From Trebouxia sp. TZW2008 (Eukaryota; Chlorophyta; Trebouxiophyceae; Trebouxiales; Trebouxiaceae): 64,000 bases of DNA. Position 1 is the stretch's first letter. Every line of letters begins with the position of its first letter. Below the pieces are notes generated by a model. That model was not told the DNA's origin. It did no database searches and was given only the letters and a program-made list of their open reading frames with translations. Below, one piece after another: positions 1 to 11,200 of the stretch. Where the stretch lies: positions 367,386 to 431,385 of the forward strand of contig BDIU01000082.1 in the NCBI GenBank assembly GCA_002118135.1. Direction: 5' to 3'. Position numbers and translations under genes: made by a program.

Positions 1-75
1 CACCGCAGTCAACACTGCTGCAGCTTTGAAGCGCACGGACTTCTTGCGAACCCTCTTGCTCTGATCAAGAAACAT
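1..75 (-). CDS. possible 5' end of a gene running off the left edge
   Basis: On the minus strand an ATG at 75 opens a frame that stays open for 25 codons to the window edge. The predicted start is basic (it contains SKRVRKKSVRF) and could be a coding start or an organelle leader. Plus-strand frame 1 is also open over 1-231, so the strand is not certain. No family can be named from this fragment, and the rest of the gene would lie left of the window. Confidence 0.25.
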   Translation of the reverse strand, partial: MFLDQSKRVRKKSVRFKAAAVLTAV

Positions 76-2129
76 GCGGGAAAGCCTAAGGCTCCAAGTC
101 AAGGGGCAGGTTCGATCTCGCGGGAGGGAACTGAATCTACGCTTCTGGCTGTGTCATGGCTGGCCTACTGTGCCGAATCAGTCATTTATGTCGGGATCGA
201 AGCAATCGCTGTACCATAAAACGAGCTGCAGTGGTTCTCGTCACGCAGCAAATGCAGGCAAGCAGGCACGACTGATGACACTTCCTTCTGTGCTTGCGGA
301 TATCGTAGATTGCCTATCGACGCGTGGCCCAGGTCATCGACTCAACTCTGCGCTGGATGCTTAAACGGGGAATGCGAGACAGCTCGCATAATGAATCGAC
401 AATTACAGACAGCTCTGACTTCATGTGGCCACAGGCATGCACAGCTGTTGAAACTGGATTGATGTCAAAAACCAAAGCAATGGCATTGCTGGCTCAAGCC
501 AACAGGAACCCAAGCTAAATCAAAGCATGCATGGAGATAGGTTACAAGCCATTTCCATTGCAGGCGCGCTTGGAGGCCCACTGCACTGTCTACACCATCT
601 CTGAACAGCTTGGCAGCGCCGTTAAGGCTTTCACCTCCTACATAACACACGGCCTGATGTTGTGGCGCTCAACAAGCAGATCGTGGTCTTTGTACATGCA
701 TTGGCTGGACTGATCATCAGATGCACAAATGCTGTCAGCCTGAATGCTTTGTGAGCTCAATGACCAGCCTGAATGAAGCGCCTGAATGAACAGCCTGAAT
801 GAACTGTGAACTCAATGAAGTGTACAGAATCTTGAGCAAGACGTGTTGCGCTACTTACATTAATATTACCTTTTAGAATGTCAAAAGTAATACAGAAAGG
901 GCTACAAGATATTTACAATACAGGGCGGAATTGCTAAACACTGTCTGTGGTATGAAATGCTCGGCTCCGAAATCAGCAACTCTGTCATTGATTGTAGGAA
1001 GAAGGGTTGGAGCAAAAGCAGCAGCCTACAGCGAATGCACAAAAGAAAATGGCGTGTCTCCACAAAAACCCTCAGTCATGATTCAGAGCATGGCGCTGAG
1101 TCTGGCAGTCACGACAAGAATGTGCCTTACAAGCCAAGCTGTCCAGCAATCATACAAAGTGCCGTACACCAGGTAACATATGCCAAGTGACATTACCCAA
1201 GTGACACCTGCTAAGGGGCATATATCAAGTGACTCATACGCATACCCAGCAATGTATTTGTTAAATTCAGCAGCAGTTTAGCCCAGCTAGAAATGCACAG
1301 CAGCAGTTTGGCACCAGGCAGTCATACATATGCATACCATATGATCAGAACAGCATTGCACCCTGACTGATTCCCCTGAGTTGAGGCTCAGCATCTTAAT
1401 AAACTTCTGCGCACCACTTTTACTTGTATGTCATTGTCATCTGAAAGTTGACCAGCACACATGCCAATCAGCATACAGATGTGCTAGTCTGCTCCAATAG
1501 CCATGTCCAGAGACTTGTTGTCTGAAGTAGGCTAATTGATCAGGTTGCAGCTGTTCTGCAAGTAATGTGTTTGAGACACAGATGCCTTGCTCGGTTTGCA
1601 GCGGTTTCACAGGTGACATAATTGCAGCTGATCCACAATGACTCATCCAGTAAGACAGAAGCTCAAGCTGCAGCTGTCTCACAAATTTGCAAAGACACTG
1701 TAGTTGATTGAGTCCACCTGCACATTGCAAACGCTGAGTTATGTTGTATTGGATCTTCAGCTGCTGATGAAGCATCCAGCAACAGCATTGCCATGATAGC
1801 CACAACACACGCTTTTGAAACCCAGCCTGAATGCTGCCAGGATCACCATGAACGTTGTGTCTGGCTTTGCAGATCGCATGGCATTCAATGATTGCCAGGC
1901 AGTTTTGGCTGCTGATTCAGTACATGGTGATGGACTTTTACATGCAAGACAGGGGCTCACTATCATCTGATCATCAGCGGACATTCACAGGATGTGGGCA
2001 CAACAGCAGTGAGCATAGACCAGCCACAATTGACATCAACATATCAGTGCAAGACAGCCACTTGTGCTTTTGAAGTGAGCCCATGATGCAAAATGGTAAA
2101 TGGTGTCCATTATCAAAGCATTCAAACAG
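76..2129. other. intergenic stretch without a recognisable gene
   Basis: All open frames here are short and compositionally random, and no domain was recognised on either strand. About 734-825 contains several copies of a short GCCTGAATGA-type unit forming a degenerate tandem array. The right part probably includes the 3' UTR of the minus-strand AAAP transporter, whose stop codon is at 2132-2130. Confidence 0.5.
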
Positions 2130-5100
2130 TCACAACAGCTGTGTGTGATGTAAACAACGATCCGCAATCATGGGCGACCTGCAGCAGAAGGAGTACAGCT
2201 GGCTTACCACAATATAGCGGATTGCTGCGATGCTGGAGGCAACTGATAGGACAGCCAGCAAACTTGCCAGGCTGATGTTGAACCACTTGAAGGGCAGCGA
2301 CATGCTTGGCCCCTTGAACTGCAAGACACAACAGACCCTGACTGTCACAGAACACTTCAGCTGTTGAACAGACAGCATGCAGAATGGCTGAATTCCAGGG
2401 TCCATAGTGCTAGCTGCCAAGGCAAAATTCGGGGGAGGAGCGATTGTGAGCAATACATTTAACGTCAAGACACAGTGCGTCAAAATTGTGCACTCAGCAG
2501 CTCAGTGCTTGCACATTGTATCTGAGTCCGGTAAGGCACATGCAAGCACGCATGTGCCCATTGGCTCTGGTTCCAAACAAGCATACTGACCAGCTTTCGC
2601 AAGATAATGCATTAGCATCAAGGCAGCAACATGTTTGTCAAAGACGCAAGCACTAGCATTTGCACTGGCACAGCACACAACGAAATGACGTGCTACCTCT
2701 TACCAGGCTTGTAGCAATGTGCATAGCCTGAAACATAGAGACTGACACATGCAGCTTTGCACCAGTGAGAAGTTGGCTGCTCAATGCTCTGTTTCATTGA
2801 AGCACAGGCATGGGGCGTATGAACAGCATGCAAGAAGCCATGCAGCCACTTTGCGGGAGCGCTCACCTTGACAAAGAGTGCAAGGACCAGCACCAAGTCC
2901 AGGGGCATCATACAGAGCGAGCCTGTCAGGGAAATGAAGTCCCCAAAGAAAGGTAGCAGGCAGGCTACAAAGGTGGACATGATGGTATAGCCGCCTCGCA
3001 CAGCCACACGGATCATGAAGTTGTACAGGGAGTTGCGGTGCTCATTATGGCGCGACCAGTTGGACTCCAAGGACTCAAAGATGCAGCAGGCATAGAACTG
3101 CAGCAGAAGAGATACGCTGTTGGGCAAACTGTGTCTGGCTGCCCAGCAATATCAAGACTGACATCCAAGACTTCATAAAACAAGTTGGGAGGGTACGACT
3201 AGCAGCATCAAGATTGGCATCAAGCACATAGGGTCGTTTAGTCAATGCACGAGGGCCTGGAGGCAGCCATGCAGGCAACGACCACAGCTGTCTGACTCAA
3301 CACATGCATTGGTATTCTGCAGGCAAATGCGGACAATGATGACTCCACGTGTTTATTTGGAAGGCGCATGGAACATCTTGAGAAAGCATGTAGATGTTGA
3401 TGGCATTGACATACGTGAAGGGAGACCAGGATTTGAAAGAAGGCGGCCATGTAAGCGACAGCTTTGGCCCAAGCTGGCCCACTTAAGCTGTCTGTCAGGT
3501 TGGGAGCAACCTCATTGCCGTACGCCCAGTAGCCTGCAGTACACGGCTCATAATAAGAATTTCAAGAAATCGAAAGTGATACTCATGTTCAAATTAACAA
3601 TGACAGTAATAGTATTGACAGTGGCGAGTGTGGTACCTTGTAATAAGAAGATATTTTCAATGCAAAAACACACAAGGAGTAGGACTGGCTTTAGGACAGA
3701 TGCTCATCTACAAATGCCAGAACAACTGGTTATGCAGGTGACATGATCTCATGGGTTGAGTCAAGCAGTGAAAGCGGGGCTGATCTGATCAAAGTCTGAA
3801 TTGAGGCTAAAGAGATCTGGAGCTAGCTTTGGGGCCTCACCTACAAACGCCAGGACCACCCAAGGGAAGCAGCCCACTATGTAAGTAAAGGGGAGAACAA
3901 TGTAGTTAAAGTTCCTCACCACAGGTGGCCTCACAGTGGCCTGAACAAACAGTTGCAATCAGTACATGTCTTCACAGTTGTCTGAACAGGACAATGTCAA
4001 CAAATGAAAGTCTTCACAGTTGCTCAACAGGACGCTTCATGGCAGCAGGAGTCGTCAAACAGATATCTCCAGATACTTTCACATGCTACAACAGGCAGGC
4101 ACTGTGACTTCATGCATGCACTTGAACAGATAGATGTCTCTCAAGTATTGCTACACGGGAACACTAAGGGAACGCAAAACTATACAGCTCAGTGAGTCAG
4201 CAACAGCATTAGAGAACAGTATTTGCCGAGCAGATCTCGACTGCCAAGTTTCACAAACCATACTGTATCGTGTTGCTGTCAAACAGGACAGATTCTGCCG
4301 AGGTGCTGTTTCAATCATGCCTGGCAGTGGTGCGCAGGCAATGCGCTTTTGTCGGTTCCTGACAACAAACTGTAGCACCAGGATTGCCCCTCAAAGACAA
4401 ACAGAAGCAGTGACAAGAGGAAAACACAAGATGCCCATGAACACCTCCGCAAACAATTTGAAATGGATTTGAGGGAGCGCTGGTTTCTGACCTGCAGCTC
4501 TGGCAGAATGACAGTGTTGAAGGCAAAGGCAATTGAGCCAATAGCCCCCATGGCATCAAACACCCCTGTGGGCTTTGATTCATGAATTCCAAAGTCTCTT
4601 GGGGGGCTGTTTCTACCTGCAATGTCATCACAGCTTCAAATCAGCTTGTGTTCAGATGCGAACACCTTTGAAAAGCTCTGTCAAAGTGCGATGTCACTGC
4701 GAAAAAATTGGTGACCGACGTGTGTCCAGAATGAACTAATGCCACAATTCAGACCAGTTTGCACTCCTTTCCAAAGCTCAGCAAGGCTGTGATGTCACTG
4801 CGCAGGAACTAGTGACCGAAGTATGTCCAGCATTGACGAAAGTCTTCCGCATCATGCAGGTGTGTACACAGTTGCTGACAGGCTGGAGCATCGCCAGCTG
4901 CAGAGCAACATTGTGCTTTGTACTGGGCAGTCAGGCTTCAACAGCTATGGGCAGAAATCATGACTGTGGCTGTCACAATATTTCTTCTGCTGGCAGGAGC
5001 TTTTGGTGCCACAACATGAGGGCACAAGGACATCTTCCCAAAAAAGAAGTACACTTGCTGATAACAACTCAGCAACAAGCCTATGCAAAAATGCCAAAAC

Positions 5101-7592
5101 GGCTTTGGTAGCGCCATTGAACATGCCATCCTTAGTTGAGGCGCCACAGAAGATGAAAATTGTAGTACACCACTTCCCTTACTCAATGCCCACAGTTTGG
5201 CTGAGCTGAACCCCTATACGGACCACCTTGCATTGAGACAGGACAGTCATGGATTGAGACGGTAGAATTTCATGCACAGCAGATAGATAAGTCAAGCAAG
5301 AGCAGATGCTGTCATTAATGGAGGCAGCACAGGTCACGGCATAGCAGTGTACATACCATCATGAATTGAGACGCCAAAGATGATTGCACAGAAGATGAAG
5401 ACCAGGGAGCAGCTGATTGTTGACCACCATCGCAGGCCATGCAGGTGCGGCACACACATAGCAAACACAAAGTAGGTAGCCCCAAACACAATGATCCAGT
5501 AGGGCAAAGTCATGCTGTCTGTCCTGTACAGGTCATGAGTGCCCTGCATTTGAACAAGTGTCTTGTCAGTGTCAACATGGTCAAAGCTACAGCTGTGTTG
5601 CGGTCAACCCATGCAGAAGCTGTCAAGCATGGTTGATGATAACAACCCAGTTAAATCAGCACAATGCATCAACCGATGCAGCCCTCTGCAAAGGTGCAGA
5701 GCATTAGACATAGACGCAAAGGCTGCCGCAGACTGTAACAAAGCGGCTTGAATGAGCCTGACATTTGCAAAAAGCTGCGTGCAGGCAGCTGCAGCGCCCT
5801 CATTCAACCAAGGTACAGGTGCACTAGGGAATTGTCCAGTCTGTATCAAAGCATTCTGCTGCAACACAACTGCCAATGCCATGCGCAGGCTGCACAGTCC
5901 AGGGACAATGTCTACAAGGTCTGCAGATGGTGCATGCATGACGTGATGAAAGAAGACAGCAGGCAATGGGTTGCTGCTTCACTGGACCAGCAATTCACTA
6001 ATCCTCTTCTCCAATATCAAAGACTCACCTTGATGCTTTCACCAGCCAGAATGAACAAGCCAATGTCTGAACAGCACAAGCTCAGCCATTGATCTGCCCA
6101 CACAAACCAATATGCCTTCTGCCCTACAGGGCAGTCCACAAAGTAATTAGGGTTGGCTCTAATGCCAGTCCACTCAGCAAGCCCTTGCAGGTCATCTGTG
6201 CATGAGCAGATACTGTTGACTGCTCACAATGACAATGCGCTTGTGTTTTTTGTGGAATTAGTGACCAGCACAAGCCTGAAATTCAGAATGTCATCAATGC
6301 TGCAAAACAAAGCAAAAGCTTTGTGAGGGGTGCATGCAGTAGAAGGCAGGACTTGCATGCAGAGCAACCCAAATAGGTGCAACATTTGATGTGGCAAGGC
6401 TCTGCACAGCATTCAGCAATGTCATCTTCAAGCAGGCAATGCGCTGCGTGTTCACAAGCGCATTCACTATGATGTATTCACGGTTGCTGCATTCAGTGCA
6501 ATCACTGGGCAGGTTGTAAGACAGCTTGGCCATACCAAAGCCTGTACGTGCCAGATCCCTGAAGTGGATGTTGCGGTGGCCCCCCAGAGTGTGTAGCGTG
6601 CCAGTGACGCAGTTGCAGTAGAAGCAGATGACCATGCCCACAATGAACAGTACAGATCCGGCTGCCCAGCCCAAGAAGGACATGATCAGAAAGGAGTATC
6701 CCAGGATGAAGGCATTGTCCAGCCCGCATATCAAGTTGAACCCCACGAACCAAGGGTTATCTGTAAGCAGCAATTCAGGCTGTCAAACAGCCACACATCT
6801 GACATTTTGCAGAAGTTTGGGTAGTTGAGGATGAGTTTGCAACAAGACAGCCCTCATGTAATGCTGGCTTCGGGCGTAATTGTCTGGAGCTCCTGTATGC
6901 AACAAAAGCTTACTAGTAAGCATGTGGATCAATAAGTTGATGTTGACAAAGTTCATACCAAGCATGCGAGCAGCTGTAGAATAGCATGGGTGATATCAGT
7001 AATGATGTGTAAGCTGGCAAGGTAAATCATTATGCAGTGCTGTGATCACCCAACAAAGCTGCAGGTCAAGTTGCTAGCCAGAAAATGTCAAGCCCAGCAT
7101 TGCAGTTGCATTGATTACTTGTTTTTTTTTTGGGTTTATGTACCTTGACCAAGCACGTGCACTGATTTGCTGGCAGCTTCTTGTGTGATGAGATCTTCCT
7201 GCGACGCTTTACCCTCAAGGTCTGCGCTGCTCACGAACAGCTCCGACTTGACTGCACCGTCAGCGCCTGTGCAAACGTAAAAGCAAACAAGGTCAGAATT
7301 CTTTGCCGTTGACGTCGTTGCTCGCAAGGGCTGATCAAATGCGGCAAAACGTCTCGGATAAGCAATGCAGAGGTGCAGCACGAAGGCCTCAAGCACACAA
7401 ATCTGCCAAATGCGTTCTTTCGTGAACGCTCACTTTAGGTAATACGTATATATATACTGATCACGAGCTGTGCTTGTGCAGGTGATTGGTTCGTAGCACC
7501 GTAAACGACTGCAGCGCACCTTTCGTGGCTTTTCCGCCGTGCGCACTATCGTCTTGCAGCTTCAGATCCCTAGTCGCATAGCTCTCTGCCAT
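2130..7592 (-). CDS. AAAP-family amino-acid transporter (10 exons, 488 aa)
   Basis: A membrane permease of the amino acid/auxin permease (AAAP, Aa_trans) family, expected to couple amino-acid uptake to a proton gradient. Exons on the minus strand are 7592-7520, 7266-7144, 6760-6536, 6123-6029, 5543-5357, 4616-4492, 3940-3841, 3533-3415, 3097-2867 and 2318-2130. All phases match and give 488 aa, typical of the family. A short hydrophilic N-terminus is followed by the hallmark first membrane segment (NPWFVGFNLICGLDNAFILG), then GAIGSIAFAFNTVILPE, and the late segment LLPFFGDFISLTG. About ten to eleven hydrophobic helices are visible, and the C-terminal helix ends IAAIRYIVVSQLYSF. The start ATG is the first in frame and lies in a promoter-like gap. 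Substrate specificity cannot be read from the sequence. The exon 4 acceptor (6124) was chosen because it restores the family spacing; two upstream in-frame AGs are possible alternatives. Confidence 0.88.
4655..4835. repeat. diverged tandem duplication in an AAAP intron
   Basis: Two adjacent copies of roughly 110-120 bp share the elements AAAGCTC, GATGTCACTGCG, GTGACCGA and TGTGTCCAG or TATGTCCAG in the same order. They lie inside the intron between the exons ending at 5357 and starting at 4616. No coding potential is evident. Confidence 0.55.
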
Positions 7593-8212
7593 GCTCGTTG
7601 CTCGGTACAAAAGTCAAGGAGGACCAACGAAGCGGGACCCGCAGTACGCCGCGGCGCTTCTGCAACGGTAAAAATTAGCCTTGAAAGAGATTTTAAAGCC
7701 CGGTAGAGGGCCCGCTTGTGTCCGCCGTGGCTCTGCAAAACCGTCGTTGACGAGTCAATTTTACGACCCTTTTCGAAGTCAGACCGCGACCACGTGCTTT
7801 ACGAAAGAGGCTAATTACTAACTTTACATAAAGCGCCAAATGAGGCTGTGAGGATACAGCCTGCGGCAGTCTGCTGGCTGACCCACGGACAGCGCTTGAA
7901 GCCGGAGCTGCCAGAGCTTGATGCTCAATGACATGATTTTGCGCAAAACCAATTGCGCTTGCAGCTAGTTTCAATCACTGTTAGTGCAGCCGCATGAAGC
8001 CAAAGTCTGGTCATGATCACCATACTCACATGAGTACATTTGATTGGGTTCGCATGGTGATGCAAGACACATCTGCCATTGGTTTGTCAAGCAGCTTGAC
8101 ATGTTCAACAAGGGACTGATTTTCAAGCAAGCATGTACACATGATGAAATACAGCAGCGACCAGCTTTGCATACTCAACGACATCAACACAACGAAGCAA
8201 GGAGCAATTGTT
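7593..8212. promoter_or_regulatory. gap between AAAP start and PAS1-like stop
   Basis: Both neighbours are on the minus strand, so this stretch should hold the AAAP promoter and the PAS1-like 3' UTR. The sequence next to the AAAP start (7600-7760) is visibly richer in CG dinucleotides than the introns. No TATA box or recognisable operator was seen. Confidence 0.4.
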
Positions 8213-11200
8213 TCACGTTCGATCAAAGAAATTTCGAAATTGCTGCTTTTGCTTGGCATTTGCTGCCTTCTGTTCCACTTTGAGTCTAGCAATTTGAGCA
8301 TCAGCTTCTGTTGCTGCTGATGGTTCAACTTGTTTCCATTGGGAGAGGTCTTCTGCAGCCTTTTCGAAATTGCCCAAAGCCTGGTGCGCCATCGCACGTC
8401 TATACAGGGCTTTTGCATGATTATGGCTCTCCCTGAAAACAGAAAGACAAGGGGTTGAACTATTGCTTGAGTCTTAAGGAGCTACCAGACACAGCATTAA
8501 TGAGACAGGTTATGCTGAGCATGCATGCCGCAAGTGCATCATACTGACAAACAGAGCTTTGCTGTGTAGACAGACAGTTCGCTCAAGGTGATTTGCTGCT
8601 TCCAGTAGTTTGTGATGCTGAGCAAAGTGTCTGCCATACAACATGGAACTAGTTCTGGCACATTGACCCGCTTGCTGGCCCATCAAGCTATCTAACATGC
8701 CTTAGTTGTAGCTTGAGTGACGCGACTGCAGGCCTGTAATGAGCATCGGAGAGGCCACTTACATGAGTGCTTTATTGCACCAGTCCAGGGCTTCTCCATA
8801 CTGCTGCTCTCTGTGTGCGCAGTTGGCTAGGTTCACCAGGCAGGCTGTCTTGACCGCACTGGCTGCTTCAGCCTGCTCAGCATTATGGTGGACTTTGTCA
8901 ACAGCATTGACCCAAGTAGTACTTTCAAGACTCTAAGCGTTAGCATGCAGTTGAGAGCTTGCTAGTGAAGGGCAAGTCTGTCTTTCGGCCTTCACGGTCT
9001 CGCAAGCTGTAAACATGTGCTCATCCATGCACATCAAACAGGATTGATTCAATTGTTCCAAGTGGGTATTTGACCAGGCGCAAGTGAATTCGTGACCAGT
9101 GGCATGCTAATGCAGCCATTTGTTGATCTGAATTTTAGCTTGTGGAAGGATGTGGTGAGGGGATTTTGCTGCCCATGTCACACGTAACTTGGCATAGACA
9201 TGCCATGCGCGCAACATCTTCGCCCTTGACATGCAGTATGAACATTCAGGTTAGCACAGAAGTTAACTGGTTGGAGACAGTTGATTGTTCTGGTAAGCAT
9301 CTAGCTGGACCTGCTGAACCTGTCTAGCATGCGTGTTGAAAGAACAAAAAGTTGAATGGATTAACATGTACTGCATGTTGAATATTGCCCAGCACATGCC
9401 AGTGTGGAGCATACCTGTTCATCAGTCTCTATGTCAAACATGCGATCAGCCAGCCTGAGCGCCTTGGTGTACTTGGCTTTTGCAAACTTCAGCTGACCCC
9501 CTTTGAAGGCTATGTTGCCTTGATCCTTCAACTCACCTGCAGATGAGAGATATGTGTGCATCAATCTTGGATGTGCGGCCTGAAGTTTGATGCTGTAGGG
9601 CGACCATCATTGCTGCAATAGACGGCAATGCACATGATGGCTTGACACAGGCTTTGCATTGGGTCAGGACTTGAAAGTGATGCAGGTCCATGAATCAACA
9701 TGTGTCAGTATGATCTGACAGCTGACACTTTTGTGTCATGCTACTGAGCGCAAAACGCATACTGGACCATGAATGCATGGCTGTTGGTGACATGTGCTTG
9801 GGCTTGAAGAGTGCTGAAATCCCCCCGACCAGCTTTGCACTGTAATCATCAGCACCAAAAGTAGCATCTCATGGACCAGTGCTTGATGACATCAACCGCC
9901 TTGGTGAGCGTTACAATGAGCCCTCAAGCTTTGAAAGCATGCATGTAAAGAGGGCATGCATGTCCCCTCCTTGAACTCAGCTTCAAAGACCCTGATCCTG
10001 AAGACTCACCAGCATGTTTGATCTTGGCATTAGGTTCAGCTCGCTCCCAGTCTTGCTGCTTCTCAAAGCTGACAAGCTCCAGCTCCCACTTAATGGAAGC
10101 ACCTTGGGTCACATCTGGGGGCCTGTCAGGCCGACCATCATATGCATACTGGCTGGTGCTTGTGATCAAGGACACCTCACCAGGCGTCATCAACCGCACT
10201 GCACATACACATGTTGACGGCTTGACCCACATTGGCGCATGCAAAGGTGCAGGCGATTGGCACTTTCAACAAAACACTCGGACTGGTGCTTGTGATCAAG
10301 GACATCTCGCCAGACGTGAGCGATTGCTTTCTACGTATGCAGATACTGCAAGCTCTGCCTGTGGTCAGCAGCATGATGGTTGTAATTAGGGATGACAGCA
10401 TGTGCATCAGTGGTCATGTGATGCAGTCTTAGTTGCAAAGGAGAGGAAAACAGGGATTCTACGTCTTTGGGCATCATAGCCAGCACGAGAGTAAAAGCAG
10501 CCAGGAGAATGCTATGACTGGTGGTGACGGTGAGGAGTGACCCACCTGCCATGTCCAGGGCTTCTGTCAGGGTCAAACAGGGCTTGGAGCCAAATGACCT
10601 GAGTCATAGACAGGCCTAGCATTTCTGCCGTCGCATGTCACAACACCAACATTAGCACTAATAGGTGTCATACAAACAGGTTCACCTGCCATGTCTAGGG
10701 CTTCTGGCAGGGCTCCCATGCCGCTGTCAATGTCCAAGGGCTCAGCCCCCTCACTGGCCTGCCTTGTGTCAATGAACTGCTGCCCAGTGTCTGCTAAAAA
10801 GCCCCTGCAACACAGCTGCTCAATTCATCAGCATTTGATGTTGTATGCTGAGGCGTCATCACTTTATCTGTGTGCCTTAAGTCAATGAATGCTGCCCCAA
10901 GTCTGCCACAAAGCCCTGCATCAAAGCTGTCAACGACATCAGCAATTGACAGCAGCAAAATGCAATACGCCTGCAATCTGCGCAGCTAGATCCTGTCTGA
11001 CTCACCAACTGTGGTGTCAATGAACTGCTGCCCAATGTCTGCAAAGAAGCCCCTGCACCACAGCTACTTAACATACTGTTGGTTGACAGCAACAACAAGC
11101 AGTACGTCTTAAGGCTTATGTTGCTTGATCCTGTCAGGTGCACCAACTCCTGTAGTCCTGTCTGTCCTGTGTCAGTGCACTGCTGGCCAGTGTTTGATCA

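Noticed and set aside
2179..2207. A GTAAGC...CTGCAG segment in the last AAAP exon read as an intron
   Set aside because: It would be only 29 nt long. Reading through gives the expected family end (IVVSQLYSF) and a stop at 2130.
6783..6965. An extra AAAP exon near 6885 after a CAG acceptor
   Set aside because: Direct joining of 7144 to 6760 is in phase and gives the family sequence; the extra segment has no usable donor.
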